Positions 44,701 through 49,889 of a stretch of 64,000 nt of DNA are shown piece after piece. The position numbers were made by a program, and so were the translations under genes. The stretch comes from Bolinopsis microptera (lineage: Eukaryota; Ctenophora; Tentaculata; Lobata; Bolinopsidae). Position 1 is the stretch's first letter; every line of letters starts with the position of its first letter. The DNA lies in contig NC_087073.1 in the NCBI RefSeq assembly GCF_026151205.1, positions 3,088,501 through 3,152,500 on the forward strand. The letters are read 5' to 3'. Below the pieces are notes generated by a model, which worked only from the letters and a program-made list of their open reading frames with translations, ran no database searches and was not told the DNA's origin.

Positions 44701-47558
44701 TTCGAATGGTCAAACACAATTCAATAAAATTGAGCTCGATTCGATTATCAAAACTATCAAATAAATGCAAAAATGAACCTTCATTTGAAAAAAACGAACT
44801 CTAATATTTATCGATTCGACAAATTCCTCGAACCAGTGGTGGTAGTAAGTCATACCAGAAAGAATTATTTCAATTGGGCACTCAGTGACTGAGCTATTAA
44901 GGCCAACGTATGCCCACTGACTTTTGGCCCACCCTGTATATTACTAGTGAACTATAGTAAACCCCTGCATTACTGCTCGATTCTGAGAATTTCGATTTGT
45001 TCACAGATGTCGATAATTTTTCAGTATGTGGTCCTGGCCGGCATAGCTTAGAATTGCAGACCGTGATGGAAAACGGAGAAAAGTTGAGAAAATAAACGAA
45101 AAGTAAACGATTTGTAAAAATTAAAACTTAATGGGTGAACATCTGTTATCTGACTTGGTAATAGCATGTGTTAAAGTAGTAATGGAAAATATGATCGAGA
45201 AACAGATCTAGGTAGAGTAATGACCACTGACCAGCCAAGACCACAATCTGCACAGCTGTGGTCCTCCAGTAAAGTTTAGTTTCATCTAAAAACTGTTTTT
45301 ATAGCGAAGTCGCGCCGGTTTTAGTACATTTAACATTAATGGCAAATGATCTAAGGTCCGCACTTACAGATGAGGAAAACTGAATTTAAATAACAAATTC
45401 TAAAGTTCTAAATTTGAATTTACATTTAAGTCTAAATTTAAAATCCAATATTCGATAGACATTAAACAAAACTAACACAATTTCTCTCCATATCAGACGC
45501 GATCACTAACGGAACAGAAGAGCAACAATATGGTAACCAGATGAACAAGCGGACGATAATAACTCTAATAATATGTGTGCTAGTTGTGGTGCTCTGCTTT
45601 GTAACCGGATTTGTGGCCTTCACGTTTAGGAGACGACAAAGGAAACGCCGTAATAATAGACACGAGGTAAGTCGTGCGATGCTATTTTGGAGTTAACTTA
45701 TATGCTCAGAACATCTGGAGTTTTTATTCAAGTTTTTATTCAAGCGTTATACTATATAATAATGCCCTATATAATATAGTATACTATATAGTATAGTATA
45801 TAATATATATACTATATGGTATATTATAATTCTGTTGGTCAAATAAACGTCTCTGTCCATCTATTTTACGACTGCACAGTGCACCTGTTATAATACCGCA
45901 TCCTCTTATAACCCTAACACATTAACTTTCTCAGTACCTAGAGAATGATAATCCCCTCGCAATGGACTCTCCTCTTCCCATTGCTAACACTCCTTTACAA
46001 GCTTTACACAATCACTGGTCCAACATGGTACGTGACTTTCCATGTTTACCCTTCAAATAAGGGTCCTTCACATATTATTACGTAATCACTTTTTGGACAA
46101 TTTTTAACCCCCCCCCTCCTCCCCCTCCGTAATCACTTTACACATTGTGCTATTGTGTCCAAATTACACTAGCGTAATCATTTGGAAACCCCCGCCCCCC
46201 CCCCCCCCCCATCGACTGATTACGTAAGATGTGAACGACCCCTAATGGTCGGTGGATAGTTGAGCAACTTGGATGCTGAATATTAACCATTTATATAAAT
46301 TCCATTTCATTATATTATATTAAGTTATAGGTACTATAATTGTACTCGTTTCAGGCGGAAGAGGTACCACAGACCCCTCTAGCAGGTGCAGCCGGTCTTC
46401 ACGGCCTTGTAACCCTACCTGAGGTGGAGGGTAAGTGCAGCTCATTTATATAGATCTCATTGTTGGAGTTTTAATCTAAGTGTAATGTGTTAAGTTGAAG
46501 GGAAGACAAGCTGAGCTCTTTTTAGTGTTGATCTAAACCCTAATTTGTATAACCATGTTTGATTCCACTTTGTTAGTTAGAGCTTTTATATAAATATCTG
46601 TATTTCAGATGAAGCACCCCAGCGTACACATTATAAATATCTGTATTTCAGATGAAGCTCCCCCAGCGTACACATTATAAACATCTGTATTTCAGATGAA
46701 GCTCCCCCAGCGTACACATTATAAATATCTGTATTTCAGATGAAGCTCCCCCGGCGTACACATTATAAATATCTGTATTTCAGATGAAGCTCCCCTAGCG
46801 TACACATTATAAATATCTGTATTTCAGATGAAGCTCCCCCGGCGTACACATTATAAATATCTGTATTTCAGATGAAGCTCCCCCGGCGTACACATTATAA
46901 ATATCAGTATTTCAGATGAAGCTCCCCCAGCGTACACATTATAAATATCTGTATTTCAGATGAAGCTCCCCCGGCGTACACATATAAATATCTGTATTTC
47001 AGATGAAGCTCCCCAGCGTACACATTATAAATATCTGTATTTCAGATGAAGCTCCCCCAGCGTACACATTATAAATATCTGTATTTCAGATGAAGCTCCC
47101 CCAGCGTACACATTATAAATATCTGTATTTCAGATGAAGCTCCCCTAGCGTACACATTATAAATATCAGTATTTCAGATGAAGCTCCCCAGCGTACACAT
47201 TATAAATATCTGTGTTTCAGATGAAGCTCCCCCAGCGTACACAGAGCACCCTCACATCCTCCGTGACCTGTCCTCAGACTACCATCTCCTCTCCTTCCCC
47301 ACCCAATCCAACCCCTCTCCCGTCCTCTACCAGCCGCTAGCGCAGCACGAGTGCGGCGGCCGTCACCAAGACTGCAACTCCAGACCTCACGAGTGCAGCT
47401 CGAACGGGCCATCAGGTCCGCGCTTCATCACTTCTCTCCCAGATAGCTCTCCTAGCTTCTTATCAACTCTACCAGTTAGCAGAGAATCAGATGAACAGTA
47501 TGACGTCATGCCCTCTCAAGCTGGTTATAACGCCCATTCTAACGACCCCCCCGATTGA
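7230..47558 (+). CDS. Transmembrane semaphorin, 23 coding exons
   Basis: A cell-surface guidance ligand/receptor whose family partner is plexin. Exons: 7230-7299, 7437-7524, 7859-7916, 8132-8209, 8821-8922, 20008-20110, 21427-21494, 22924-23061, 24108-24258, 28184-28235, 28471-28603, 28950-29118, 30017-30090, 30360-30475, 35283-35411, 35575-35675, 35792-35938, 41697-41839, 42751-42889, 45497-45666, 45935-46027, 46355-46430, 47221-47558. All have GT-AG borders and compatible phases, giving 2736 coding bases and about 911 residues. Order: signal peptide (1 to about 16), sema (about 25-455), PSI (about 460-510), Ig1 (about 515-592), Ig2 (about 594-686), TM (about 706-730), cytoplasmic tail (to 911). 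The start at 7230 is chosen because it gives MMLLLATCLLPIIAA; an overlapping ATG at 7226 is out of frame and stops early. A plexin is excluded by length and by the absence of IPT and GAP domains. Two Ig domains on a transmembrane semaphorin are unusual. Confidence 0.92.
10526..10606 (+). repeat. Nine tandem CACGTG E-boxes (9-bp minisatellite)
   Basis: The 9-bp unit CCACGTGAC repeats without error. CACGTG hexamers start at 10526, 10535, 10544, 10553, 10562, 10571, 10580, 10589 and 10598. CACGTG is the canonical palindromic site for Myc/USF/CLOCK-class bHLH factors. The repetition is seen directly; regulatory use is inference. The apparent VTWSRGH protein on the other strand is only a translation of the repeat. 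Confidence 0.85.
11143..11204 (+). repeat. Duplicated 31-bp block with TGACGTCA (CRE) sites
   Basis: Two adjacent copies of a 31-bp block, each containing a full CRE palindrome TGACGTCA (11145-11152 and 11176-11183) followed by TTTGAGGG and TGCCTGG. They differ at two positions. A CREB/ATF site is plausible from the motif alone. Confidence 0.6.
11991..12064 (+). repeat. 24-bp AT-rich tandem repeat, three copies
   Basis: Three tandem copies of a unit containing TATGCAATATAACTTAATA. No function is suggested. Confidence 0.7.
14583..14746 (+). repeat. Two short tandem repeats
   Basis: A 22-bp unit with TCCTGTGAGTGTGTCTC is present twice from about 14596. A 7-bp CTCAACT unit is repeated five times at about 14714-14746. 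Both are simple minisatellite DNA within the large intron. Confidence 0.6.
19252..19302 (+). repeat. 10-bp AGTGGCTAAA tandem repeat
   Basis: About five units of AGTGGCTAAA, decaying toward the 3' side. No function is suggested. Confidence 0.65.
19502..19590 (+). repeat. 15-bp array repeating the TAATTA homeodomain core
   Basis: A 15-bp unit (GCTAATTAACTGAGT) is repeated six times. TAATTA occurs at 19507, 19522, 19537, 19552 and 19567, and the sixth copy is altered to TAATTC. TAATTA is the core site for Antp/paired-class homeodomains, spaced here at one and a half helical turns. It lies about 420 bp before semaphorin exon 6. Confidence 0.75.
21094..21213 (+). repeat. 24-bp minisatellite, about five copies
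   Basis: The unit is GAGACTTGTTACCATGGTTACTG(C/T), near-perfect over five copies. Because 24 is a multiple of three it gives a spurious open frame on the minus strand (repeating MVTSLAVT). Confidence 0.8.
22503..22572 (+). promoter_or_regulatory. Clustered CACGTG and TGACGTCA module
   Basis: Five CACGTG hexamers (22503, 22515, 22535, 22547, 22567) and two TGACGTCA palindromes (22524-22531, 22556-22563) occur within 70 bp. They are arranged as a 32-bp duplicated block (E-box, E-box, CRE) plus a final E-box. It resembles a composite enhancer for bHLH and CREB/ATF factors, about 350 bp before semaphorin exon 8. Function is inferred from motif density only. Confidence 0.5.
23062..28183 (+). other. 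Semaphorin introns 8 and 9
   Basis: Exon 9 (24108-24258) is the only coding DNA seen. Intron 9 contains the large 21-bp minisatellite (26055-26650) and a 20-bp direct repeat GATAAGTTATGCTATCAGAC (about 27374 and 27407). Nothing else is recognisable. Confidence 0.55.
26055..26650 (+). repeat. 21-bp minisatellite, about 28 copies
   Basis: The unit CACAGTTAGCACATCTCATAG is repeated almost exactly. Variants include an 18-19 bp form lacking the leading CA and a TCTCCCAG form recurring at intervals, which points to higher-order duplication. It is intronic (semaphorin intron 9) and non-coding. Confidence 0.9.
29119..30016 (+). other. Semaphorin intron 12
   Basis: AT-rich intron without a nested gene. 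A 27-bp direct repeat with TTTATAATATTATGTTTAACC is present twice at about 29831-29885. Confidence 0.55.
32326..32424 (+). repeat. Left part of 40-bp splice-acceptor array (three copies)
   Basis: Units of the form CTCAGATCTTGTATATCCCA plus CCCCTAACCCCAGTGC, with CTCAG acceptor dinucleotides ending at 32336, 32376 and 32416. They match the repeat that borders exon 15 at 35031-35282. The last copy is cut short (TGTATATTTAAAG) about 20 bp before the 2.5-kb insertion begins. Confidence 0.85.
32791..34142 (+). repeat. Telomere-like (CCCTAA)n/(CCCTGA)n array
   Basis: It begins with about ten uninterrupted CCCTAA units, the C-rich strand of TTAGGG telomeres. It then passes into hundreds of CCCTGA units broken at intervals by CCCAGGA, CCTTTATCC and CCGTACC variants that recur in larger blocks. 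The long open frames on the minus strand (repeating VRVRVR or GSGSGS) are translations of the repeat, not genes. Confidence 0.92.
34146..34513. repeat. GTCAATTGTCG inverted/tandem array
   Basis: Alternating GGGGGTCAATTGTCG and CGACAATTGACCCC units, with a 60-bp spacer containing AGTGTAATTACATA repeated about three times. The left counterpart is two units at 32764-32790. The units are palindromic around CAATTG, so the DNA could form hairpins. Confidence 0.8.
35031..35282 (+). repeat. 40-bp splice-acceptor minisatellite bordering exon 15
   Basis: Tandem 39-40 bp units, each consisting of a C/T tract, CAG and a sequence nearly identical to the first 22 bases of exon 15. Acceptor AGs end at 35043, 35082, 35122, 35162, 35202 and 35242; the seventh, at 35282, is the true exon 15 border. 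The array appears to be a tandem amplification of the intron-exon junction. In the phase used by exon 14, a decoy acceptor would add about seven residues and then hit TAA within the unit. Confidence 0.88.
35283..35411 (+). other. Semaphorin exon 15: PSI domain
   Basis: Encodes the cysteine-knot PSI module that follows the sema propeller. Continuing exon 14 (CGKPKTC), the exon gives HSCISHHYPMCGWC, matching the PSI signature of paired cysteines followed by HPYCGWC, then more cysteines up to SQCEDPP. The acceptor lies in the final unit of a 40-bp repeat. The real copy differs from the decoys by a handful of bases that remove the in-frame TAA. Confidence 0.88.
35575..35938 (+). other. Semaphorin exons 16-17: first Ig domain
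   Basis: Two exons (35575-35675 and 35792-35938) form one Ig-like fold. Exon 16 carries the B-strand cysteine and the tryptophan (LVCSARDSHPFFW). Exon 17 carries the F-strand pattern ending in DEGCYRCNMNN. Both outer boundaries are phase compatible (2 in, 1 out). Confidence 0.85.
36301..37446 (-). CDS. Intronless seven-transmembrane receptor (class A-like GPCR), 381 aa
   Basis: A plasma-membrane receptor expected to couple a ligand to G proteins or arrestin; the ligand is unknown. Seven hydrophobic segments are visible. TM1 carries an N (IIANALVISFY), TM2 a D (MAACDSITG) and TM7 an NP motif (INAALNPVILI). Departures from class A: the DRY box after TM3 is replaced by VRT (IAIVRTINILLPFYRM), NPxxY is NPVIL, TM6 has LFFFCNTAYVYYP instead of CWxP, and the TM3 cysteine of the usual disulfide is absent. 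It ends in TTQL, a class I PDZ-ligand form. One exon, with a clean ATG just after the TM-free N-terminus. It is a paralog of the receptor at 40198-41289. Confidence 0.9.
   Translation of the reverse strand: MVANFYSTGGTGAPTEWIKTTSYLGSVFNHIVGTADLLLGLQAIIANALVISFYFPSYKKVVPFMYLLMAACDSITGIGAILTAIMFFLLETDTYKAALHIVPVAYAIYSITFKVSVFLNLAIAIVRTINILLPFYRMRITGIGVATATYSCGLLAFTIWQLTSWDPHHSLLNTYVYSPGQYQVLYISGTGDKGECRNVALFISIPYLIPSCIVLVCMAVQIRTILKQRPDRTANTQTQRQITITIFMLTVLFFFCNTAYVYYPINYCLKAYGILEKKFDKSSQRTVSMISYLTGVMCPFINAALNPVILIMRGQALSGFLKRKLQRFSTTAQNNVTNISMASIRNPNFRKTDSSRPLSAKSLNEIPSGEGASYKGPTTQL
38996..39012. promoter_or_regulatory. Paired TGACGTCA (CRE) palindromes
   Basis: Two full CRE octamers one base apart (38996-39003 and 39005-39012), about 1.55 kb upstream of the minus-strand receptor that starts at 37446. 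A regulatory role is inferred from the motif only. Confidence 0.4.
40198..41289 (-). CDS. Intronless seven-transmembrane receptor (class A-like GPCR), 363 aa
   Basis: Paralog of the receptor at 36301-37446 with the same hallmarks: MYILLSVTDSMTGV in TM2, VFLNLIISIVRTINITRPFY at the end of TM3 (DRY replaced by VRT), LLFFFCNTLYIVYP in TM6 and NAAFNPAILIWRG in TM7. The extracellular loops have no obvious cysteine pair. The C-terminus is VSQL, again a class I PDZ-ligand form. One exon, start at 41289, stop at 40198. The pair probably arose by tandem duplication, since both lie in the same orientation inside one semaphorin intron. An open frame on the + strand at 40511-40894 is its antisense shadow. 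Confidence 0.9.
   Translation of the reverse strand: MTSTSSTSSPFNSSSEYLGKWFNTCIGVTELGLAVQTLVLNLIVTAYYKNIVKKMVPFMYILLSVTDSMTGVAALLNGLMFLILEYHPEPKGNPGNYLLVPTYFIFSITFRVSVFLNLIISIVRTINITRPFYRMKRVTIGVAVTLYSAASVFLSVALLIKRKVELLRPDRKELEKLLYKPSGYQILGYSGISETEEFRNATLFITVPFVLPSVVAVICMAIQIRAVLKPNPSRSSESDKNKEITKTILMLTLLFFFCNTLYIVYPILYYDRFIKNPDLHRQTSLGLGYIEQLRLQYCLGVLCPYINAAFNPAILIWRGKEIRGSVKKKISAVVIRPIRESALSLITSPVSSARQTRYTVSQL
41697..42889 (+). other. Semaphorin exons 18-19: second Ig domain
   Basis: Exon 18 (41697-41839) gives the first half with the B-strand cysteine and W (LLLPCVGTGSPKPAATW). Exon 19 (42751-42889) gives the second half with the conserved DAGQYKC block. This is an I-set-like arrangement split by a phase 0 intron of 0.9 kb. 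That intron (41840-42750) holds nothing recognisable. Confidence 0.85.
43548..43749. mobile_element. 202-bp MITE with TTAA ends
   Basis: A perfect inverted repeat with arms TTAAGGGGGCCGGGGGTCTT(CA) and its complement, 43548-43569 and 43728-43749, bounding about 160 bp without coding capacity. TTAA is the target sequence duplicated by piggyBac transposases, so this may be a piggyBac-mobilised MITE. The long GC-rich arms are seen directly; the family is inference. Confidence 0.75.
44052..44936. mobile_element. Mariner/Tc1-type element with perfect 46-bp inverted ends
   Basis: The ends begin CAGGGTGGGCCAAAAGTCAG and form a 46-bp perfect inverted repeat (44052-44097 and 44891-44936) flanked by TA on both sides, the Tc1/mariner target duplication. 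At 885 bp it is shorter than an autonomous copy. A minus-strand open frame at 44267-44467 may be a decayed transposase C-terminus, but similarity is weak. The interior also holds a 14-bp hairpin (GATCGTTGCTCTGC, 44624-44654). Perfect ends suggest recent insertion. Confidence 0.85.
45497..45666 (+). other. Semaphorin exon 20: transmembrane segment
   Basis: Encodes a short extracellular stalk with an NGT sequon, then about 25 hydrophobic residues (TIITLIICVLVVVLCFVTGF and on), then a basic stop-transfer RRRQRKRR. This sets the protein as type I membrane-anchored. Confidence 0.9.
45667..46608 (+). other. Semaphorin introns 20-22 with exons 21 and 22
   Basis: Exons 21 (45935-46027) and 22 (46355-46430) encode a proline-rich cytoplasmic juxtamembrane region with no known domain. 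The introns contain an AT dinucleotide-rich patch (about 45750-45835) and C-rich runs (46107-46122, 46191-46210). Confidence 0.6.
46609..47220 (+). repeat. 44-bp splice-acceptor minisatellite bordering the last semaphorin exon
   Basis: Fourteen tandem units of 43-44 bp, each made of the first 22 bases of exon 23 (ATGAAGCTCCCCCAGCGTAC and on) followed by TTATAAATATCTGTATTTCAG, a complete 3' splice site. Units start at 46609, 46652, 46696, 46740, 46784, 46828, 46872, 46916, 46960, 47003, 47046, 47090, 47134 and 47178. The acceptor used for the long exon is the last, ending at 47220 (TGTGTTTCAG). Entry at a 44-bp unit in the exon 22 phase reads DEAPPAYTL and then stop. The 43-bp units shift frame. 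Confidence 0.92.
47221..47558 (+). other. Semaphorin exon 23: cytoplasmic tail with PPAY motif
   Basis: The last coding exon gives 112 residues starting DEAPPAYTEHPHIL and ending at a TGA at 47558. PPAY (residues 803-806) matches the PPxY ligand of WW domains such as those of Nedd4-family ubiquitin ligases, suggesting regulated turnover. The rest is Ser/Pro/His-rich with no known domain. The acceptor is the last of a ladder of near-identical sites. Confidence 0.88.
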
Positions 47559-49069
47559 GGGGAGCGAGGGTTTATAAATTAGGGTTTTGATTGACTGTTT
47601 TGTTCGGGTTTAAGCGAAGTGAGGTTGATAGGTTCAGCTTTGTGGAACGGGTGTTTTTCATTGGGTTGATCGGCGATAATGTTTTTTACTTCGGTTCATC
47701 AGGTTAAACCTTGTCCCTTTCCTGGTCCGTCAATTTTTTGTGACCATCAATATGATTATTTCTGCTTATTGAGTTAGTTTGTACAGAGAATTTAAATTAT
47801 TCACAGGAGTTAGTTTAAAGAAAGCTTATAGATGTAATGGAATAGTAAATGCAATGATATTCCTTACTTCTACGCCGTTACAATGTCAAAATGCCACCTG
47901 AAATTAAATAAGTAGCATGTTTTGATTTTGAAGAAAAAATATTTAAGTTTAATGTTTAAATCCCAGATTTTATTCCGACAAGATGAGAAAATTTCGCCAA
48001 ATATCCATTATCCACAACACTAATATTTTATACCATAGTTAACTACAGTTTCCTTTACATATTGGATTGAAGCTAAGATTCAATTGCCTAGGTTGGGTTT
48101 CACAATCCATGCCACTGGATTGATTTAGGGGGACGGATAGGAGTTTTTTATGCTACTTTATCACTTTAAGAGCTCGAGTTGTTTAAATTAAATATTCTGT
48201 AAGTTACAACAATTGGAGTGTTCTTTTAATTTAAAAATGATAATGTGGGAACATGCATACCTTTCAGTGTTACTAACCGAGGCGTGCACTTTGAACACTA
48301 GTACTTGGTAAAAAGCTTTGTGCCGATAGGATTTGCCTTGAACTGTAGAATAACATCACACCTACCAATAATATTGATAGTAACTGTTATATTGCTCATT
48401 TGCGAGAAAGATTTTTAGGAAATATGCGAGTTGGTTGATTACCATCAGTGCGATATTTTCTGTGAAAATTGGTTAATTTACTCACCACTAAATTTTGATA
48501 TTTAAACATTTTAATTAATTATTATTTTATGCTGTTTTGTCAAAAATTCTTACAGTGTAATATATTTATAGCATTTTTCTTGTTTGCTGGTTTGAATTAC
48601 ACAAACATGACCGACAATTGATTGTTTGATTTGTTTGCCACGGCAGTCATATGTCAAATTCTACACAATGGGACATGCATGATATAGAGATGGAGCTAAT
48701 CACATAAAAATGTCAAAATACAACTGCATTTTTTCAATAATCGGCAGGGTAACACCCAGGAGTCATCTTGCATCTCCAACAAAAACTTGTATAAACGCTG
48801 CAATGCTAAACCATTGCCAGAAAACGTGGCCCGTGCCCCGTAGTCGGTGGAGATTGTACAATGTTAGGACATGTTTTGCGGGGTCCATGTTTTGTTGACG
48901 AACCAGCGTTTTCTTTCCTCATTTTTGCCATCAATACACTGGACTTACCAGGGAGAAAAGGAAAACCCCAAAGCAATTTATGTTAAAGAAATCTTCGTAT
49001 GAATTATATTTTTGATTTGCATTATCACGATCCGTAATTTATAATTAAAATTTAGCTTATGATAATTTG
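47559..49069. other. Intergenic AT-rich DNA after the semaphorin
   Basis: Presumably includes the semaphorin 3' untranslated region. No clear AATAAA was located close to the stop, and no other gene is seen. Short open frames lack similarity. Confidence 0.45.
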
Positions 49070-49190
49070 TGGGAATATTTGACGGATGTTACTCGTCTAA
49101 ATTTCTTCGAAGTAGCGCGCGCCGCTTTCTTCTCGACGGCAAGTGCTACGAAGTAGCGCGCGCCGGGCCAGATCATTAACAATGGTCAAT
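49070..49190 (-). repeat. GC-rich dispersed repeat, copy 2 (inverted relative to 4.2 kb)
   Basis: Reverse complement of 4155-4275. Shared landmarks include GGCGCGCGCTACTTCG, GTAGCACTTG and GAAGAAATTTAGACGAGTA. It shows that this GC-rich block is a mobile or multi-copy family in this genome. Confidence 0.7.
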
Positions 49191-49889
49191 GGGAATATTT
49201 ACAGGGATGCTGATCATACAGGAAGACCTTTTGGTAGTTGCTGTGACCAACTTCATAGTCAAGTTCTTGCATGTGATCAGCAACATGTCAATTTGGTACA
49301 TTTTCCTCGATAAAGAGTACTTTGGGGAGAACAAATATGCTTTTGCTACACGTTGTATACCTCTCTCGTGCACTCCGGCCGGCCGGCCACCGCGCGCGAT
49401 CAAAAGGGGTTGCAGCGTGTGTCAATTTCGCTTCCAGTGTTGCCTGCGCTATAATAAGCTTAGCTGGAGGAGTAGCTGTAGTCTAACGAGCGTGCTAAAT
49501 CACTTTACAGTTGATCTTCAAGATTGTTCTAAAAGGGCCCCCGACAGTTGAAACCAGCTCGAATCGATGTATTTTCAGACGCTGATTCAGAATCCCCCCA
49601 ATGACATTGAACATAAGGTTAAAATGCTCCCCTGCCGAGATACTGGCGAAAAACTGTCTTGATCACGTGATATGACCGTATAAGGGAGTTGGTCGAATTT
49701 CTCGTTAGGGTTAGGATTTCAGCATATGCTTTTGTTAGGGATTGGGTTAGGGTTAGGGTTGGGATCAGATATATAAGAGGGTTAGGGTTTCGAAAAGTCT
49801 TTCAGGGCCATACCAGCCTAGAGAACGGGTTGAAAAAGTCACGTGACAGTCGAGTGTAGAGTGATTAATCATCATCCGTAGTCTAACTC
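49191..49889. other. Gene-free repeat-like DNA
   Basis: An open frame at 49189-49551 (120 codons) has no recognisable similarity or domain; I do not call it a gene. A GGCCGGCCGGCC patch lies near 49377. Runs of TTAGGGTTAGGGTT are present at 49705-49790. Confidence 0.4.

Larger units (their letters stand above)
42890..45496 (+). other. Semaphorin intron 19 with two DNA transposons
   Basis: This intron contains a 202-bp TTAA-flanked MITE (43548-43749) and a mariner-type element (44052-44936). The remainder is AT-rich with no gene. Confidence 0.7.

Noticed and set aside
47178-47220. ATG in repeat unit 14 as the start of a separate protein continuing into exon 23
   Set aside because: The frame is open, but the ATG recurs in every unit and the reading frame of exon 23 is fully explained by splicing from exon 22. 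An internal promoter using the TATAAATA in each unit is imaginable but has no other support.
49189-49551. 120-codon open frame as a gene
   Set aside because: No recognisable domain, cysteine pattern or homology; it lies in GC-rich repeat DNA that favours chance open frames.
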